This document shows, one piece after another, positions 55,179 to 64,000 of a stretch of 64,000 nucleotides of DNA (position 1 is the first letter of the stretch; each line of letters opens with the position of its first letter). The stretch covers positions 930,001-994,000 of the forward strand of contig NC_089462.1 of assembly GCF_029203305.1 (NCBI RefSeq). The letters are read 5' to 3'. Source of the stretch: Yamadazyma tenuis. Taxonomy: Eukaryota; Ascomycota; Pichiomycetes; Serinales; Debaryomycetaceae. The position numbers were made by a program, and so were the translations under genes. The notes beneath the pieces were generated by a model that saw only the letters and a list, made by a program, of their open reading frames with translations, was not told the origin of the DNA and did not search any database.

Positions 55179-57284
55179 ATGTCGGATGGAAAGCTATTTG
55201 TGAAGTCCAAGTCTTCGGAGATCAAGGCCGAGCTTGACCAAGCATACAAACGGGGAAAACCACATGCTAAGATCAAGTTAATCTTGAAGAAAGTTACAGC
55301 CAACATAATCTTGAATAATAACGAGATCTCCAAGTTACTACCCGATATGATAAACCTTCTTCGCTTTGATGATTTGGAGATCAGACGCGTGTGTTTAGAC
55401 TTTCTATGCTTCTACTCCCATTACGACCCCAAGACAGCCCTCAATGCGGTACCATTCTTAAAGCGATTTAGAGAAGACTCCGATTCAATTCTTAGAGCTT
55501 TAACCATCAAGACTCTCACATCTATTGAACTTCCAGAATTCACAGACCTTTCCTTTTCGGTGATCAAATTATACCTCAAAGACCCCAATGTCTATGTGAG
55601 AATTGCTGCTGCATATTCGACTGCCAGACTTTTTAAGTTTAGTACTTCCAGAGTAATCAACGAGAACTTGATCGATAGCCTCAATGATCTCCTATATGAT
55701 GAAGACGATACCGTCATATCAGTGGCCTTATCCGCCTTGGACTCAATAATAGAACATGATAAAACTTTGGACTTAAAGTTGACTGTTAATCCTAGCCATT
55801 CAATCAAGCTTTTGAAAACGTTGCATAGAACCACAGAATGGAGTCAAGTCTATATTTTGAATTCGTTGCTATCATTTGTTCCTCAACACACAAACACAGC
55901 ATTGGACCTTATAGAGTTGGTGATTCCTTTTTTACAGCATGAAAATTCGTCCATCGTACTCAATGCTGTAAAAGTTATTGTGTATTTAAGCAATTATGTT
56001 AAAGATCCAGAGCTTATTCTCCCATCTTTACCTAAAAGACTAGGCTCTTCACTTGTTTCATTACTTTCGAAGCCTCCGGAGTTGCAGTTTTTGGTTCTAA
56101 GGAATATCATATTACTTCTTTTGGGAAGAAAGTACTTGGTACAGTTTGACGTTGAAATGCTCTTTTGCAAATATGATGATACCATATACGTGAAAGATAC
56201 CAAGCTTGAGATTATCTACTTATTAGCCAATGAGCATAATTTCTCCACGGTAACAAGGGAATTGGAAGAGTATGCCACAGATGTAGATGTGGCAATGGCT
56301 AGAAAAGCTATTCGAGCATTCGGAAATTTGGCCATCAAAATTACTAGTGCTGCTTCGTTGTGTGTGGAAATTATTATTGACTTGATATCGAATAAAGTTT
56401 CCTATATAGTTCAAGAAGCAGTGGTGGTGATAAAGAACATTGTTCGAAGATATCCAGGTGACTTCGACTATGCCATTACCGAGATGGCTAAATACTATAA
56501 GTTAATGGAGGAAAGTGATGCAAAAGCTGCTATGATTTGGATGTATGGCCAGTATCATCATCTTATTGAAGATATTGAAGAGGGTTATACGACTTTGATC
56601 CAGTCGTATAAGGATGAACCTCTTGAAGTTCAACTCGCAACATTAACTGCTACCACAAAATTATATTTGCATTACCCAGAAAAGTTTGAACGTTCGGTAT
56701 TAGCAGTGCTTAAGTGGGCAACAGAAGAAGTCAACAATCCTGACATCCGAGAAAGAGGATTCTTTTACTGGAGATTAATATCTTCTGAGTCTGGAAGTGA
56801 TGTAAATGGTGGTTTCCAACTGGTGGCCAAGCAAGTTGTTTTCAATGAAAATCCACGTATCGATTCAGAAAATGAAAATATCAATCCAGCTGTTTTGGAA
56901 GAATTAGAGTTGAATATTGGTACCTTAGCTTCTATTTATCTTAAGCCAATTGCTCTTGTTTTCAGGCTCTCAAAATCAAGGACTCTACCACATTCTCAAG
57001 CATTGCAACCAAGAAGGCCTTCAAAAAATTCAGCAGACAATTCAGCCCGCTCTTCACGTGCCACTTCTACCGATAACTTGGCCCTTCCCGAAGAAGGAAA
57101 AATATATTCCTCTAGAAAGTTTAATGTTTCAGCTGATGCCATATCTCGGAAGAAGTCTATTATTAGACAAAGCTCTTTCGATTCCACTCCTTCAGGGCTC
57201 TCTGATGATTCAAAGAAAAATGGATTAGCTAGACGATTAAGCAAAAGGGCCTCAATTCTAACAGGGAGGAGAAGTTCAAAGTAA
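55179..57284 (+). CDS. APL1: AP-2 beta-adaptin-like subunit Apl1
   Basis: A 701-residue beta-adaptin trunk of HEAT/ARM repeats, the size of S. cerevisiae Apl1 (700 aa). It shares runs such as KPPELQFLVLRN, YDDTIYVKDTKLE, YATDVDVAMARKAIRAFGNLA and VLEELELNIGTL(A)SIYLKP with Apl1, more than with Apl2. The C-terminal 120 residues are basic and Ser-rich with no ear domain, as in S. cerevisiae. Apl1 is the beta subunit of the plasma-membrane clathrin adaptor AP-2. The frame opens on TTG at 55152; the ATG at 55179 matches the family N-terminus. Confidence 0.9.
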   Translation: MSDGKLFVKSKSSEIKAELDQAYKRGKPHAKIKLILKKVTANIILNNNEISKLLPDMINLLRFDDLEIRRVCLDFLCFYSHYDPKTALNAVPFLKRFREDSDSILRALTIKTLTSIELPEFTDLSFSVIKLYLKDPNVYVRIAAAYSTARLFKFSTSRVINENLIDSLNDLLYDEDDTVISVALSALDSIIEHDKTLDLKLTVNPSHSIKLLKTLHRTTEWSQVYILNSLLSFVPQHTNTALDLIELVIPFLQHENSSIVLNAVKVIVYLSNYVKDPELILPSLPKRLGSSLVSLLSKPPELQFLVLRNIILLLLGRKYLVQFDVEMLFCKYDDTIYVKDTKLEIIYLLANEHNFSTVTRELEEYATDVDVAMARKAIRAFGNLAIKITSAASLCVEIIIDLISNKVSYIVQEAVVVIKNIVRRYPGDFDYAITEMAKYYKLMEESDAKAAMIWMYGQYHHLIEDIEEGYTTLIQSYKDEPLEVQLATLTATTKLYLHYPEKFERSVLAVLKWATEEVNNPDIRERGFFYWRLISSESGSDVNGGFQLVAKQVVFNENPRIDSENENINPAVLEELELNIGTLASIYLKPIALVFRLSKSRTLPHSQALQPRRPSKNSADNSARSSRATSTDNLALPEEGKIYSSRKFNVSADAISRKKSIIRQSSFDSTPSGLSDDSKKNGLARRLSKRASILTGRRSSK

Positions 57285-57338
57285 AAAATAGTAGGTATAT
57301 AATCTATGATTGTATGATAGCTATAACAAAACATCTGT

Positions 57339-60300
57339 TTATTCTTTTTTGATCGGTTTTAAGGGCTTGGTGGCTCGTTTTATCTCTACTATCTCCACAT
57401 CTTTAGCCATCTTCACAACACTACTAGCTGGTTGAACAGTTTCAACCAGAATTTCTGGCATGTTTAGTTCGGGCCCATCTGGGACTTCTTGGACCAATTC
57501 ACTCAACTCTCTACCTACCAAACTTCCTAATATGATATAAGCTGCTGGCTTAGACATCACAGTCATTCCTTCTTTGCAGAAGCTGGCAGTGACACATTTG
57601 GGGCACCCCCATTCACAGTCACAATCCTTGACTCTATCATAAGCTGCCAATAGAATCTCGTCGATGTACTCAAAAGCTTTGGCAGAAACACCAGAACCAG
57701 AAGGACCTCCTTTTGAATCGTAGAATATCAACCTGGCAGGCCTCTTTCTCTTTGTTTGCCTCCTAGCAAACTCTTTTTCCGGTGCCTTACATTCTGTCAA
57801 CAACTCGGCTTCTCCAGCATTAGAAGTGAACCTCAGATTTGGATTGGTACTAGCGGATCCACTAATATAAAGAGGGAGAATATTCATGAGACAATGTTGA
57901 GCAGCGTGGATCCCACCCGCTGGTGATAGAGATTTCTCCACAATAGCATCGAGAACTGGCTTTGGTATATCCAACCAAAACCCTTTTGATTTGTACCTGA
58001 CAGGAGGGTTTTTAACTTCAACTGCTTCTATTATTTCGTTTTTCTTGTTCACTTTGAAAAACCCAAACACAATAGTTGTGATTTCTATAGTACCAAAATA
58101 GGCAGGAATGTCTGAAACTTCTCTCATAGGACTTTTGAGACATCTTATGTATTCGATTATATGTGGATCAACATCCGTAAAATCCCTTTGAGAGGTGACC
58201 CAGTCAACTGTTACTCTTTGTACTTTGGCATACTTCTTGTCAGAGTTGAAGTCTTTTACTAAATAGGGTAACCCTTGATGTAAGAAAATACCACCCTCAT
58301 AGAGTGTAAACGAAGTCCTGGATTCTTCAACTTCTTCTATGACTATGTTCCTTCCATTAGTTATATCCACCACGGCATAGGCGGGCAGTTCTACTGCTCT
58401 GATAGCTACCTTAGAAGCTGGCCATGGTAGATAGTCAGGACTAGTTCTGTACCTGTGAAGCTTATCTTGGTTTAACTTCTCTGCACAAGCAGTCCTAAAA
58501 ATCTGCACCTTCTTGGGAGTACTTTCATAGTTGCAAAACCATTTTGCATCCTGATCGATATCGATCGGTAGTTCAAACGCTGCACATTGTAAATGATTCT
58601 CCATGATGAGCTTATGCATTCCTACTCCAATCAATGATTCAACACACAAGTCTTCATATGTGGATTTGTCTAGTAGTTCTTCAGGGTGCTTAACGTAATA
58701 CAGGTCTACCGGTATTGCCCCAGCAACAAATATGGCCAAACTCCCTTTGGCATTTCTACCTCTTCCAGCTCTACCAAATTGCTGATGCATATTCAGTTTC
58801 AGCACCGGAAAAGAGCATGTTATGACCACATCGAGATCAGATAAATCAACACCTAACTCTAAAGCATTAGTAGCCACTAAAGCTCGTACTTCACCATTGA
58901 ACATTTTCTGCTCAATATTTCGCCTGTCAGTCTTGGAGTATCCTCCTCTATAAGCCATTATATCACCTTCCTTGATTCCCAAGTCTGCATATTCAGATGT
59001 AATAAGTAGACTTCTAATCTGCTTCATGAGAAGTTCACAAACTTGTCGTATGGGACAGAAAACAATTACTTTGATAAATTTGGATCCTCCTAACAACAGA
59101 AGCAACACTCTAGCCAGCTCTGTGATGTTGTTTACTCTAGGCACCATGTGTGACTGGGGAGTTCCTAAAAGCCGATCTATTGATCCAGGATGAACTTCAC
59201 CTCTTTTGTTCATTAGAGGAGGTGGATTCCATATCAAAAACTTTTTTTCACAACAGGCACTTCCATCATTAGATATATGAACAACATTGTCTTCTGGTGA
59301 AATTGCACAAACAACTCGAAAATGTGATTCAGGGTTCAATACTGTTGCTGATGAAGAGATGAATTTCACCTGGTGTGATGATGAGGAGTGGCTTAGAACT
59401 CTTAGGAGACGAGCCATAACAAAACTTACATTTATTCCAAAGGTCCCTTTGTAAACATGGATCTCATCAACCACAATAAACTTAAGGGCATGTAAGAAGT
59501 ACTGCCATCCCCCACTAGAGTCAGAGTAACTCATTCCTTCGTGGTTTGGTAGAATGGATGCATGTATTGTATCTGGATTTGTAAAGATTATATTTGCAAA
59601 CCTCCTAATAGTTCCTTTAGTCTTTGTATCTGTATCTCCATCGTAGGTGTCTACACGGATACTGCCATTTTTCGGCATGGGTATGTGTTTGATCAAGTCC
59701 TCAAGATGTTTTTTTTGGTCTTGGGCCAAAGCCTTGGTGGGAAATATGAATATTGCCGTGCTTGCCCTATGGTTCGTATTACCATTTTCCATGTCCCACA
59801 ATATGCTGTTCAAAATTGGTATTTGGTATATCAAAGATTTCCCTGAACTTGTAGATGTGCTGGTAATGACATGAGTCTTGGTATAATCCAATATATGTTC
59901 CAAAGCCTCGGTCTGGTGGCTATAGAGCATGGTTTCCATATCAATTCCCTTATATTTTTTCACTCCATATGCTAAAGCCGGATGGATATCATACATTTCT
60001 AGGTCAAATGGTTTGAAGGTGGCTGGTCTAGCTTCTGTGAATGTAGCCTCAAATTCAATTTGATCTTTGTAAATAGAGCTGTTTTTCAAGATATCCACCA
60101 TTCCTTGTGAATCGAGCAGTTCAGATACGCTCGTGTTCTCTAGCCGTTGTCTCTTCGTCATCTTTTGAACAGGGTCTTCTAAATCTGGTTCTGAAGGTAC
60201 AAACAGGACCACGTCAGCATTAAGCTTGTCAAGGACGAGAAGCTCCTCTGTATTGGTTCCAACTTCTTGCACGAAATGGCTTACGCCAGCTTGGAACTTG

Positions 60301-60842
60301 GCGTTTCTAGTATTTATTATTCCAGATAATTGGGGCTGGGTGAGTTTCTGAGTGATGAGATCTCTATGATTGAAAAAAGAATTAGATTCAGTGTTAGTTC
60401 TTTTCCACGGTGCCCGTCTGGAGTTTGAAAGAGCTCCTATATTATCGACTTTCATGTCATCGAATGTAAAAAGTAGTATTTGGCTGGACCCATTTTCATT
60501 TGCATTCTTAATATCCTCGTATAGCTTATCTATGGTATCTGGTTGTTTCATATTGTACCCCTGTTCTTTTGTATATCCGACTTTTTCATTTGCCAAAAGA
60601 TCCTCTTTGTCCACATAGTCAAAAAACACGTCTCCCGGTGGTAAGAAGTATTTAATAGAAGCTAGATCAAATATTGTAAGGTCCGGTACAAGCTTCTGAA
60701 AATATTCATATGTTGGAATTGTTGACCGGGAATGCGATAGTATAAACGTCAAGTTGGCATTTATCTGGGAGAATATCCTTCCTAACCTTTTCAAGGGGTC
60801 TGGCCATTTACTGAAAGGGATTTCCTGGTCACGTGTTTCCAT
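57339..60842 (-). CDS. HRQ1: RecQ4-like DNA helicase Hrq1
   Basis: A 1167-residue superfamily-2 helicase (1077 aa in S. cerevisiae Hrq1). The Walker A is TSTSSGKS with K335, the DEAH-type box is DEIH at D459, and motif VI contains QQFGRAGR. The C-terminal MZB/DUF1998 domain carries a four-cysteine site (CDCEWGCPKC...C, near residues 1075-1095). Hrq1 acts in interstrand crosslink repair and at telomeres. The ATG at 60842 is clean and its stop is 54 bases from that of APL1. The start is followed by a long N-terminal region without clear domains (1-280). Confidence 0.93.
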   Translation of the reverse strand: METRDQEIPFSKWPDPLKRLGRIFSQINANLTFILSHSRSTIPTYEYFQKLVPDLTIFDLASIKYFLPPGDVFFDYVDKEDLLANEKVGYTKEQGYNMKQPDTIDKLYEDIKNANENGSSQILLFTFDDMKVDNIGALSNSRRAPWKRTNTESNSFFNHRDLITQKLTQPQLSGIINTRNAKFQAGVSHFVQEVGTNTEELLVLDKLNADVVLFVPSEPDLEDPVQKMTKRQRLENTSVSELLDSQGMVDILKNSSIYKDQIEFEATFTEARPATFKPFDLEMYDIHPALAYGVKKYKGIDMETMLYSHQTEALEHILDYTKTHVITSTSTSSGKSLIYQIPILNSILWDMENGNTNHRASTAIFIFPTKALAQDQKKHLEDLIKHIPMPKNGSIRVDTYDGDTDTKTKGTIRRFANIIFTNPDTIHASILPNHEGMSYSDSSGGWQYFLHALKFIVVDEIHVYKGTFGINVSFVMARLLRVLSHSSSSHQVKFISSSATVLNPESHFRVVCAISPEDNVVHISNDGSACCEKKFLIWNPPPLMNKRGEVHPGSIDRLLGTPQSHMVPRVNNITELARVLLLLLGGSKFIKVIVFCPIRQVCELLMKQIRSLLITSEYADLGIKEGDIMAYRGGYSKTDRRNIEQKMFNGEVRALVATNALELGVDLSDLDVVITCSFPVLKLNMHQQFGRAGRGRNAKGSLAIFVAGAIPVDLYYVKHPEELLDKSTYEDLCVESLIGVGMHKLIMENHLQCAAFELPIDIDQDAKWFCNYESTPKKVQIFRTACAEKLNQDKLHRYRTSPDYLPWPASKVAIRAVELPAYAVVDITNGRNIVIEEVEESRTSFTLYEGGIFLHQGLPYLVKDFNSDKKYAKVQRVTVDWVTSQRDFTDVDPHIIEYIRCLKSPMREVSDIPAYFGTIEITTIVFGFFKVNKKNEIIEAVEVKNPPVRYKSKGFWLDIPKPVLDAIVEKSLSPAGGIHAAQHCLMNILPLYISGSASTNPNLRFTSNAGEAELLTECKAPEKEFARRQTKRKRPARLIFYDSKGGPSGSGVSAKAFEYIDEILLAAYDRVKDCDCEWGCPKCVTASFCKEGMTVMSKPAAYIILGSLVGRELSELVQEVPDGPELNMPEILVETVQPASSVVKMAKDVEIVEIKRATKPLKPIKKE

Positions 60843-61009
60843 CTGGCATTACTTGCTGTGAGGTTGTATTTGCAATTTTAAAATGATGCGAATCTCAGAT
60901 CAGTAGCAGCAACCCAAGCAGTATCGATATAAATTGAGTTGTCATCAGCCATTTAAATTCTTAACCTTATAATTTCGTTTAACCTCAATAGTTATTTGAG
61001 TAAGAAGAT

Positions 61010-62518
61010 ATGTTTGATAATTTGAAGGTCAAGTCCAAAGGATCCAAAATTGAACCAGCTGATCCTCCGGTCAGCCCAGGTGCAAAACCAACTAAGAAAC
61101 AGATTTACCAAGCCCGTCAAAACTACGGAGTTAATTTAGGTGCTTGCTTTGTATTGGAGAAGTGGATTTATCACGGGTTATTCATTGACGATACAGCTGT
61201 CGAATTGGAAGCTACTAAGAAGTCTGTGAAGAAGTTAGGTAAAGATGATACCAGAAAGAAGTTTGAAGACCATTGGAACAGCTTTATGAGTGATTCTGAC
61301 TGGGATTGGTTGGAATCCCACCAAGTGACATCTGTCAGAATTCCTTTGGGATACTGGGAAGTTGATGGTGGAAAGTATACCAAAAATACAAAGTTTGAAA
61401 AGTATGCCAAAGACGTCTATAAAAATGCCTGGTCAATATTCAAGGAAAAGTTCATCGAAAAGGCGGGCACCAAAGGAATTGCTGTTCTTGTTGATATTCA
61501 CGGACTACCAGGAGGTGCTAACGGAGATTCTCACAGTGGAGAAAAGGAAGGAGGTGATGCTGAATTTTGGAGTTCACAGGGTTTGCAACTTCAAGTCTGT
61601 GATATGCTCAAATTTATTGCTTCTGATTTGAAAAAGTACGACAATATCGCCGGAATCCAAGTAGTTAATGAATCTGTGTTCAGCAATGATACAAAGAGAC
61701 AACGTTACTACTACGGAGCTGCGATTAATCTGATCAGAGAAGCAGACAAGGCAATCCCCGTAGTCATTTCTGATGGATGGTGGCCAGATCAATGGGTGAA
61801 ATGGGTGCAAGAAAAGCAGCTGTCAGGAAATATCGGTGTTGTGCTTGACCATCACTGCTATCGGTGCGCTTCTGACGACGACAAGAAGAAGTCGCCTTCT
61901 CAGATCATCGATGGGTTGAATAATGATCTTTTAACAAACCTTAGTGATAACTCCAAAGGTGTTGACATTATGATTGGTGAGTACTCGTGTGTGTTAGATG
62001 GTCAATCTTGGGACAAGGACAACAGTAGCTCAAAGAGAGATCAGTTTGTCAAAAACTTTGCTAAAAGACAAATTGAACTCTTTAATGAAAGAGCCAATGC
62101 TGGTTCATACTTTTGGACGTTCAAGTTTGAGGCTGGATCGGGTGGTGAATGGGACTTCAAGACCATGTCGGATAATGGGGTTATACAAAGTCCAATTGGG
62201 TTTAAGGGGAAGTCTGTTCCCGATGACAGAAAAAGAGATGAGATTCTCGATCATGAATTCAACAATCACAAATCATACTGGGACAATTCCAACAAAAATG
62301 AAAAATATGAACATGACAGATTTAAAGATGGGTTCCTTACTGCGTGGTCTGACTCCAAAGCTTTTGCTGAGTTCAATGGTTCTGTCATTGGCAGAAGAGA
62401 GGCTTGGAAAGACGCAAGACTTGATGAGCACATTAAACAAAAGGGGAAGGGAAAGCACGTATGGGAATGGGAACATGGTTTTGACTCTGGCTTGAAGAGT
62501 TTTAAGAATTCATTATAG
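61010..62518 (+). CDS. Cytosolic GH5 glycoside hydrolase (YBR056W type)
   Basis: A 502-residue glycoside hydrolase family 5 protein matching S. cerevisiae YBR056W (501 aa). Conserved points are NYGVNLGACFVLE, RIPLGYW, DIHGLPGG with NGDSHSG, the acid/base E221 in VVNES, the nucleophile E324 in GEYSC, and the WEWxxGF(D)xGLxxF end. It has no signal peptide, unlike the secreted exo-1,3-beta-glucanases Exg1/Spr1 of the same family, so it is probably cytosolic. Substrate unknown (related proteins act on steryl or other glucosides). The ATG at 61010 is clean. Confidence 0.88.
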   Translation: MFDNLKVKSKGSKIEPADPPVSPGAKPTKKQIYQARQNYGVNLGACFVLEKWIYHGLFIDDTAVELEATKKSVKKLGKDDTRKKFEDHWNSFMSDSDWDWLESHQVTSVRIPLGYWEVDGGKYTKNTKFEKYAKDVYKNAWSIFKEKFIEKAGTKGIAVLVDIHGLPGGANGDSHSGEKEGGDAEFWSSQGLQLQVCDMLKFIASDLKKYDNIAGIQVVNESVFSNDTKRQRYYYGAAINLIREADKAIPVVISDGWWPDQWVKWVQEKQLSGNIGVVLDHHCYRCASDDDKKKSPSQIIDGLNNDLLTNLSDNSKGVDIMIGEYSCVLDGQSWDKDNSSSKRDQFVKNFAKRQIELFNERANAGSYFWTFKFEAGSGGEWDFKTMSDNGVIQSPIGFKGKSVPDDRKRDEILDHEFNNHKSYWDNSNKNEKYEHDRFKDGFLTAWSDSKAFAEFNGSVIGRREAWKDARLDEHIKQKGKGKHVWEWEHGFDSGLKSFKNSL

Positions 62519-62711
62519 GCTATTTACGTATCTGTATAGACTTTAATGCTGTATGAAAAATGACTGCAAAATGCGACCTTATTCTTGTGTGACCCTCAAA
62601 GCGACCCGCGAACTTCGTAAGAACTAAATTATCAAATCTACAGATCCGTTTCGAGATAACAACTGATTTAAAACAGGATTTCAAAGTGTCGTCACACCAC
62701 AGCATATTATA

Positions 62712-64000
62712 ATGATAAAGGAAGATGTGGGATTTCTTCCAATCTCAAAACTAGAAGCGATCGCTGACTCCCTACTGACAGAGTTGCTAAAGAGCTCTAA
62801 GAAGCCTGCTACTCATGTTAATTATCAAATCGAGTTACTAGAAGTGTTCAACTATGAGATCAAGCGACACGATAAGATTGGATATTGTGACTTTGAGTTG
62901 GCATATGTGTGTTACAGTGTGACATTACGTCTATTGAAAGAGTGCAAAAAGCATGAGTCTAAGGAGATTCAAGACTTCATCAAGATAATTGACCTGACGG
63001 TTTCCAAGAAAAAGGGTAAATCAGAAATGGTTGAATCGCATATCAGTCAACATCCTATCACAGTGAGTAAGGGTACATATTCAAATGTTTTGGATGCAGA
63101 TCCGTTACTTTCAAGGTTCAACAAACTCAGTGCCACTCAAGAGGATTTGAGTCTTCCTCTGACCACTTCCGAGTCTTTGGAAACTTATAAGTACACTGAG
63201 ACAATTTCGGCTCCCCAATTGCGAAAGCTTCTCGAAGATTACAAGAGCAATGTGTCTGTGCTTCTAATTGACTTCAGAACTAAGAAAGAATATGATTATA
63301 ATCATATTAACTATCCTCATACAGTGAACATAGAACCTGCCATCGTAAATGGGCTTCTAGGGCCTGGGAATCAGAATGAAGCTGACAAAGTGACTGACCA
63401 AGATCTAGAAGAACGGTTAAGAATGCTTCTACCAAAAGAACAGTATCAAATATTTCTGAACCGTCACAAGTACGATTTAATTGTCTTGTACAACTTGAGG
63501 TTTGGGGTTGCTGAAAAACTAATAAACCGATTTGACGCTTTGGTTAGCTCTTTGATCAATGAGAGCAATAATGGTAATCCATGCAAGAGCCCGTTCTTAA
63601 AGTTGGTCGAGTTGCTAACGTACCGGAATAAATATATCAGCTCAAAGTTGAAGAGAGCACCTTGTTATTTGTCTGGTGGAGTGTCATTTTGGTACAGCTT
63701 ATATGGAGAATCTTCCATTGCTAAAACCGATACAATTCCTATTTTAGCTATGCCAGAAGCATCTATTTCGAGAGATGGCAGTAGCTCACCCTCCAGTTCT
63801 AGACGAAACAGCTATATGACTACAAACGCATCAACGAAATCCTCAGAGTCACTTTCATCTGCAAAAAATGGGTCCCCATACCTCAAAAACTTTGGAGATT
63901 ATTTAGGCACAGCTAAGAGTACGGGAAGTACTCCAATATCGAATCTGTTTGCTGGGAAACATTCAAGTGATCCCAGCAAGATAGGATATTACGCTCAAAG
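62712..64000 (+). CDS. DOA4: DOA4-like ubiquitin hydrolase, 5' part
   Basis: An open frame from ATG 62712 runs to the window end without a stop (429 complete codons). The N-terminal helical part (about 1-110) resembles a MIT-like/Doa4 N-domain. A rhodanese-like domain follows at about 170-300, with LLIDFRTKKEYDYNHI and NIEPA matching the LIDVR...NHI...LEP pattern of S. cerevisiae Doa4/Ubp5. A Ser-rich linker follows. The peptidase C19 catalytic domain lies outside the window. Doa4 removes ubiquitin at endosomes (Bro1/ESCRT pathway). The assignment to DOA4 rather than UBP5 is uncertain; these yeasts probably have a single copy. Confidence 0.75.
   Translation, partial: MIKEDVGFLPISKLEAIADSLLTELLKSSKKPATHVNYQIELLEVFNYEIKRHDKIGYCDFELAYVCYSVTLRLLKECKKHESKEIQDFIKIIDLTVSKKKGKSEMVESHISQHPITVSKGTYSNVLDADPLLSRFNKLSATQEDLSLPLTTSESLETYKYTETISAPQLRKLLEDYKSNVSVLLIDFRTKKEYDYNHINYPHTVNIEPAIVNGLLGPGNQNEADKVTDQDLEERLRMLLPKEQYQIFLNRHKYDLIVLYNLRFGVAEKLINRFDALVSSLINESNNGNPCKSPFLKLVELLTYRNKYISSKLKRAPCYLSGGVSFWYSLYGESSIAKTDTIPILAMPEASISRDGSSSPSSSRRNSYMTTNASTKSSESLSSAKNGSPYLKNFGDYLGTAKSTGSTPISNLFAGKHSSDPSKIGYYAQ

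Overview
This is a nuclear chromosome segment from a budding yeast (Saccharomycotina). It is compact and intron-poor, with about 34 protein genes. The few introns have the yeast signals GTATGT and TACTAAC. Most proteins have close counterparts in Saccharomyces cerevisiae, but a peroxisomal-type copper amine oxidase and a guanidinobutyrase/agmatinase-type ureohydrolase point away from that species. Three CTG codons (two in a tandem gene pair, one in VTI1) fall where serine is expected. I therefore infer a CUG-Ser clade yeast (Debaryomyces/Meyerozyma/Candida-like). If so, every CTG in these genes should be read as serine. I cannot name the species.

Layout. 0.6-5.7 kb: convergent ZRG8-like and FIR1-like genes, a pair that is also convergent in S. 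cerevisiae, both with Cbk1-type phosphorylation sites. 6.3-7.8 kb: a divergent SPR3-like septin. 8.2 kb: a well-formed box C/D snoRNA candidate in an otherwise empty 1-kb gap. 8.8-15 kb: NMD4 and SNF2. 15-18 kb: a WBP2/GRAM-like protein, MTF1 and an unknown membrane protein. 18.5-21.5 kb: a tandem pair of multi-pass membrane proteins. 22-24 kb: copper amine oxidase. 24.6-28 kb: a ribosome cluster (RLP24, RPL8 with a one-codon first exon, RPL29 with a leader intron). 28-37 kb: SAC3, an ECL1-family protein, BET5, an MFS transporter and HFI1/ADA1. 37-44.7 kb: CIK1, YAH1, VTI1 (one intron) and a YMR196W-type glycoside hydrolase; CIK1-VTI1-YMR196W are also neighbours in S. cerevisiae. 45.6-51.4 kb: an F-box protein, then SFP1 behind a 1.8-kb non-coding region, and URE2. 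51.4-54.9 kb: a possible tail-anchored protein, the ureohydrolase and succinate-semialdehyde dehydrogenase UGA2. 55-64 kb: APL1, HRQ1, a cytosolic GH5 protein and the 5' part of a DOA4-like deubiquitinase cut by the window end.

How the genes work together. Most are housekeeping genes in no operon-like order. Two groupings look functional. The first is RLP24/RPL8/RPL29, with ribosome-biogenesis and Tbf1-like promoter motifs. The second is the ureohydrolase next to UGA2, which could make and then use GABA-derived succinate semialdehyde (4-guanidinobutyrate to GABA to succinate), close to the nitrogen regulator URE2. I saw no mobile element, CRISPR array or convincing tRNA gene. Several starts were moved inward because the longest frames open on non-ATG codons.
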